Source of the DNA: SB11 sp037968475
GTDB lineage: Bacteria; Bacteroidota; Bacteroidia; UBA8524
Reading direction: 5' to 3'
Length of the DNA stretch: 64,000 bases
Assembly (NCBI GenBank): GCA_037968475.1
Contig: JBBKVO010000036.1
Span: 1 to 64,000 of the forward strand
Shown here: one piece after another, positions 61,472-64,000 of the stretch
Layout of the letters: every line of letters starts with the position of its first letter
Numbering within the stretch: the first letter of the stretch is position 1
The notes under the pieces: model-generated
Told to the model about the DNA's origin: nothing
Seen by the model: only the letters and a program-made list of their open reading frames with translations
The model's database searches: none
Translations under genes and position numbers: made by a program

Positions 61472-61646
61472 TCAATTCTATTCCTCTTATTTTTCTGCCT
61501 GTTATCACAGGCTGAAAATTTCTATTTACCCCCATTTTTTGTATTTAACCTTTACAACAAGGGCACTACAAAAAATCTGTATCAAATGGTTAAACCTCCA
61601 TTTGTCTCCACTCCTGCATTTCCACACATTAAAACAAAATAATAAA

Positions 61647-62225
61647 ATGAAAAAAACAATTGTAACAACAGCACTTTTGGCTACACTGCTATTTGCAGCC
61701 TGCCAAAACAAAAACCAACAAGTTGCCGACGAAGAAGCTTCAGTTGAGATGATAGCCACAAGCCACACCTTTAGCGATGTAGCCCCAGCTGTCCAAACAA
61801 TGATGAAAGATCTTTTTGCACACTATGTACATCTAAAAAACGGCATGGTAAATACCGACGCTAATGAAACAAAAGCAGGAGCCACAGCCTTATTAGAAGT
61901 TATAGCAGCATTTGATACTACCGCACTAACACCTGAGCAACAGCAGGTATATAATGCCAATATAGATGCCATAACAGAAGATGCAGGGCACATAATGAGC
62001 ACTTCTGATATAGGCCATCAAAGAGAGCACATGGGTACTTTAAGCAATAATATGTATGCCATGGTAAAAGCCTTTGGAGCAGGCAAAGAAGTGTACTACG
62101 AGTATTGCCCTATGGCAAATGAAAACGAAGGAGCATACTGGCTTAGTGAATCAGTTAAAATACGCAACCCATATTTTGGTTCAAAAATGATGGATTGCGG
62201 CGAAGTAACCGAAGTGGTTAAATAA
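61647..62225 (+). CDS. DUF3347 copper-associated lipoprotein
   Basis: A 192-residue lipoprotein with lipobox FAAC (Cys19). The DUF3347 region (about 45-150) contains PAVQTMMKDLFAHYVHLKNGMVNTD and HIMSTSDIGHQREHMGTLSNNMYAMVKAFG, rich in His and Met. The C-terminus has YCPMANENEGAYWLSES and a final MMDCGEV, the pattern seen at the end of CusB-type adaptors. It likely binds copper in the periplasm for the RND pump that follows. ATG 61647 is chosen; the upstream frame to 61539 lacks a signal. Confidence 0.88.
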   Translation: MKKTIVTTALLATLLFAACQNKNQQVADEEASVEMIATSHTFSDVAPAVQTMMKDLFAHYVHLKNGMVNTDANETKAGATALLEVIAAFDTTALTPEQQQVYNANIDAITEDAGHIMSTSDIGHQREHMGTLSNNMYAMVKAFGAGKEVYYEYCPMANENEGAYWLSESVKIRNPYFGSKMMDCGEVTEVVK

Positions 62226-62248
62226 ACCGTTTAAAAACATACCATAAA

Positions 62249-63523
62249 ATGGTTCGTAAACTCATAGAAATTGCCCTACGCAACAGGTTTATAGTGCTGC
62301 TATTGGCTGCCTGTATGTTTATATGGGGCTTATACAGCATAAAACAAAACCCCATTGATGCAATTCCCGATTTATCAGAAAATCAGGTGATTCTGTATTC
62401 AGAATGGATGGGGCGTAGTCCGCAGGTGATAGAAGCACAGGTTACCTACCCGTTGGTATCTAACCTGCAAGGCATACCAAAAATTAAGAATATACGAGGT
62501 TCTTCCATGTTCGGGATGAGCTTTGTATACATAATTTTTGAAGACGATGTGGATGTTTACTGGGCACGTACTCGTGTATTAGAGCGGCTTAACTATGCCC
62601 AACGTTTGCTGCCAAAAGGGGTAACACCCACGCTAGGCCCCGACGGTACAGGCGTAGGCCATATTTTTTGGTATAACCTTAAAAGTAAAAATCTTGATTT
62701 GGGCGAACAACGTGCCTTGCAGGATTGGTACATAAAATTTGCCTTGCAAACAGTGCCCGGCGTAGCCGAGGTAGCCTCTTTCGGTGGGTTTGAGAAACAA
62801 TACCAATTGGTGCTTGACCCTTTGAAAATGCAATACTATAACATTAGTATGATGGAGGTGATGGAGGCCGTAAAAGCCAACAACAACGATGTGGGCGGCA
62901 GCAAGTTTGAAATGGGCGGTTCGGCCTATATAATACGCGGGTTAGGGTATATTAAAAACATTGATGATATAGCCAATATCTCTCTTAAAAACTACAACTC
63001 AGTGCCTGTTCGGGTGAAAGACATAGGTACTGTGCAGATGGGAGGAGACTTGCGGCTGGGTATTTTTGATCAAAACGGCGAAGGCGAAGTAGTGGGCGGC
63101 ATTGTAGTGATGCGCTACGGCGAAAATGCCAACGCAGTAATAAAAGCGGTAAAAGAGAAACTAAAGGATGTTGAAAAAGGACTGCCCGAAGGGGTAACAA
63201 TTGAAGTCTCTTACGACCGCAGCACTTTGATTGAAGAAGCCATTGCATCGGTAAAAGGTACATTGATAGAAGAGCTGATTACCGTATCTATAGTTATACT
63301 CATCTTCCTTTTCCATTGGCGCAGTGCGCTCATTATCATCATACAACTACCCGTATCGGTAGCCATTGGTTTCATCCTGTTGCAGGCATTTGGCATATCG
63401 TCAAACATCATGTCGCTCACAGGTATTGCCTTGGCAATAGGTGTAGTAGTAGATGATGGCATTGTGATGGTAGAAAACGCGTACAGGCATATATCCGAAC
63501 GACAAAATACCCCCTCAACCTAA
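62249..63523 (+). pseudogene. cusA: CusA/CzcA heavy-metal RND pump, N-terminal part (frame broken)
   Basis: The first 424 residues of a heavy-metal efflux RND protein: TM1 (RNRFIVLLLAACMFIWGLYSI), NPIDAIPDLSENQVILYSEW (CzcA/CusA signature), the PN and PC porter subdomains, then TM2-TM4 with VVDDGIVMVENAYRH, the proton-relay region. The frame stops at 63521-63523 in the cytoplasmic loop after TM4, whereas CusA should continue to about 1040 residues. The continuation is in another frame at 63535. It could be a frameshift in the CCCCC run, a sequencing artefact, or a split pump. Confidence 0.85.
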
Positions 63524-63534
63524 AATAAACTGTA

Positions 63535-64000
63535 ATGAAGTGGTTTAAAAAAGAACGTGATAATTTATCGGCACAAGAGCGGCTGGATATTATAGAGCAC
63601 GCTGCAAAGCAGGTGGGGCCTGGGGTGTTTTACTCTACCATAGTAGTAATAGCCTCCTTTTTGCCCGTGTTTATGCTCACAGGCATGGAAGGTAAATTGT
63701 TTAGCCCGTTGGCTTGGACAAAAACCTTTATTCTTATTGTTGATGCCATTTTGGCCATCACCCTAACTCCTGTGCTTATTAGCTTTTTCTTAAAAGGCAA
63801 ACTTCGTCCCGAAGAGAAAAACCCTATTAATAAGCGATTAGAAAAAATATATACCCCTGTTTTAGAATGGTGCCTTAAATGGCGAAAAACCGTGTTAGGT
63901 GTAAACCTTTTGGCACTGGGAATAGGATTTTTTATGCTGTTTGGCTTGGGTACAGAGTTTATGCCACCGCTGGATGAAGGCTCTATATTATTTATGCCTG
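63535..64000 (+). pseudogene. cusA: CusA/CzcA pump, continuation in a second frame (truncated by window)
   Basis: From ATG 63535 the frame encodes MKWFKKERDNLSAQERLDII, then EHAAKQVGPGVFYSTIVVIASFLPVFMLTGMEGKLF, the TM5-TM6 region of CusA/CzcA, then TLTPVLISFFLKGK and GTEFMPPLDEGSILFMP at the start of the second porter half. It runs past the window edge. Joining it to the 62249 frame needs a net shift, with a TAA at 63526-63528 in its own frame just upstream; a single one-base change does not give a clean join. Confidence 0.8.

Noticed and set aside
1..64000. tRNA or rRNA genes
   Set aside because: No cloverleaf, CCA-proximal T-loop (GTTCGAATC-type) or rRNA signature was seen in any gap; this is a by-eye scan only.

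Overview
The window reads as chromosomal DNA of a Bacteroidota bacterium, most likely of the Chitinophagales/Sphingobacteriales/Flavobacteriales type. The evidence is several secreted proteins with type IX secretion (T9SS) C-terminal sorting domains, a DUF1501/DUF1800 pair, a CarboxypepD_reg-like TonB-dependent receptor, tandem OmpA-like proteins, a LytS/LytTR pair, a Lacal_2735-type small protein, and repeated exact matches to the Bacteroidetes -7 promoter box TAnnTTTG just upstream of genes. Composition is moderately AT-rich, with three clearly AT-richer genes (85-2101, 13473-14159, 22206-24092) that look like later arrivals. No rRNA, tRNA, CRISPR array or transposase gene was recognised.

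Layout. 1-2.1 kb: a broken P-loop ATPase. 2.1-7.3 kb (minus strand): an efflux and signalling operon of membrane-fusion lipoprotein, FtsX-type permease, ABC ATPase, LytS-type kinase and LytTR regulator, interrupted by a tandem 121-bp repeat. 7.6-9.05 kb: an SDR oxidoreductase and its TetR repressor, both with the same palindromic operator laid over their promoters. 9.2-13.4 kb: two paralogous double-OmpA-domain envelope proteins and a T9SS cargo protein. 13.5-18.8 kb: small metabolic and repair genes (NADAR, miaE, xthA), a T9SS protein and an ICMT-like methyltransferase. 19.5-21.6 kb: a fused 2-oxoacid dehydrogenase E1. 22.2-24.1 kb: a membrane protein gene with an in-frame TGA. 24.3-26.2 kb: a T4-like RNA-repair cassette (kinase-phosphatase plus Rnl1-type ligase). 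26.3-33.3 kb: DUF2795 protein, an unrecognised wHTH protein, hflX, carbonic anhydrase, DUF1501/DUF1800. 34.3-41.8 kb: DUF58 protein, formate-THF ligase, an outer-membrane protein, and a TonB receptor behind a metal-repressor-like operator. 41.8-48.0 kb: a 2068-residue alpha-2-macroglobulin-like protein. 48.2-52.6 kb: GT2 glycosyltransferase and two polytopic membrane proteins. 52.6-55.6 kb: an Ere/ChaN-like domain fused to a beta-barrel, and a T9SS protein. 56.2-64.0 kb: a copper-resistance island (HMA-AraC regulator, CopA, MFS exporter, CopZ-like chaperone, HYC_CC_PP protein, DUF3347 lipoprotein, split CusA) running off the right edge.

Intergenic DNA is unusual. Several gaps of 0.3-0.9 kb are filled by mosaics of short palindromic repeats: a TTAACTCACCCC-ended element of about 115 bp, a cluster of three palindromes of about 90 bp, a roughly 43-bp conserved block, and very long near-perfect palindromes with one-base centres. 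These form tandem arrays at 33.5-34.0 kb and 39.0-39.4 kb.

The most functionally interesting units are the RNA-repair cassette, the SDR/TetR operator logic, the paired OmpA proteins whose second domain has lost the peptidoglycan-binding Asp, the barrel-anchored Ere/ChaN-like enzyme, and a recurrent promoter architecture that predicts leaderless mRNAs.
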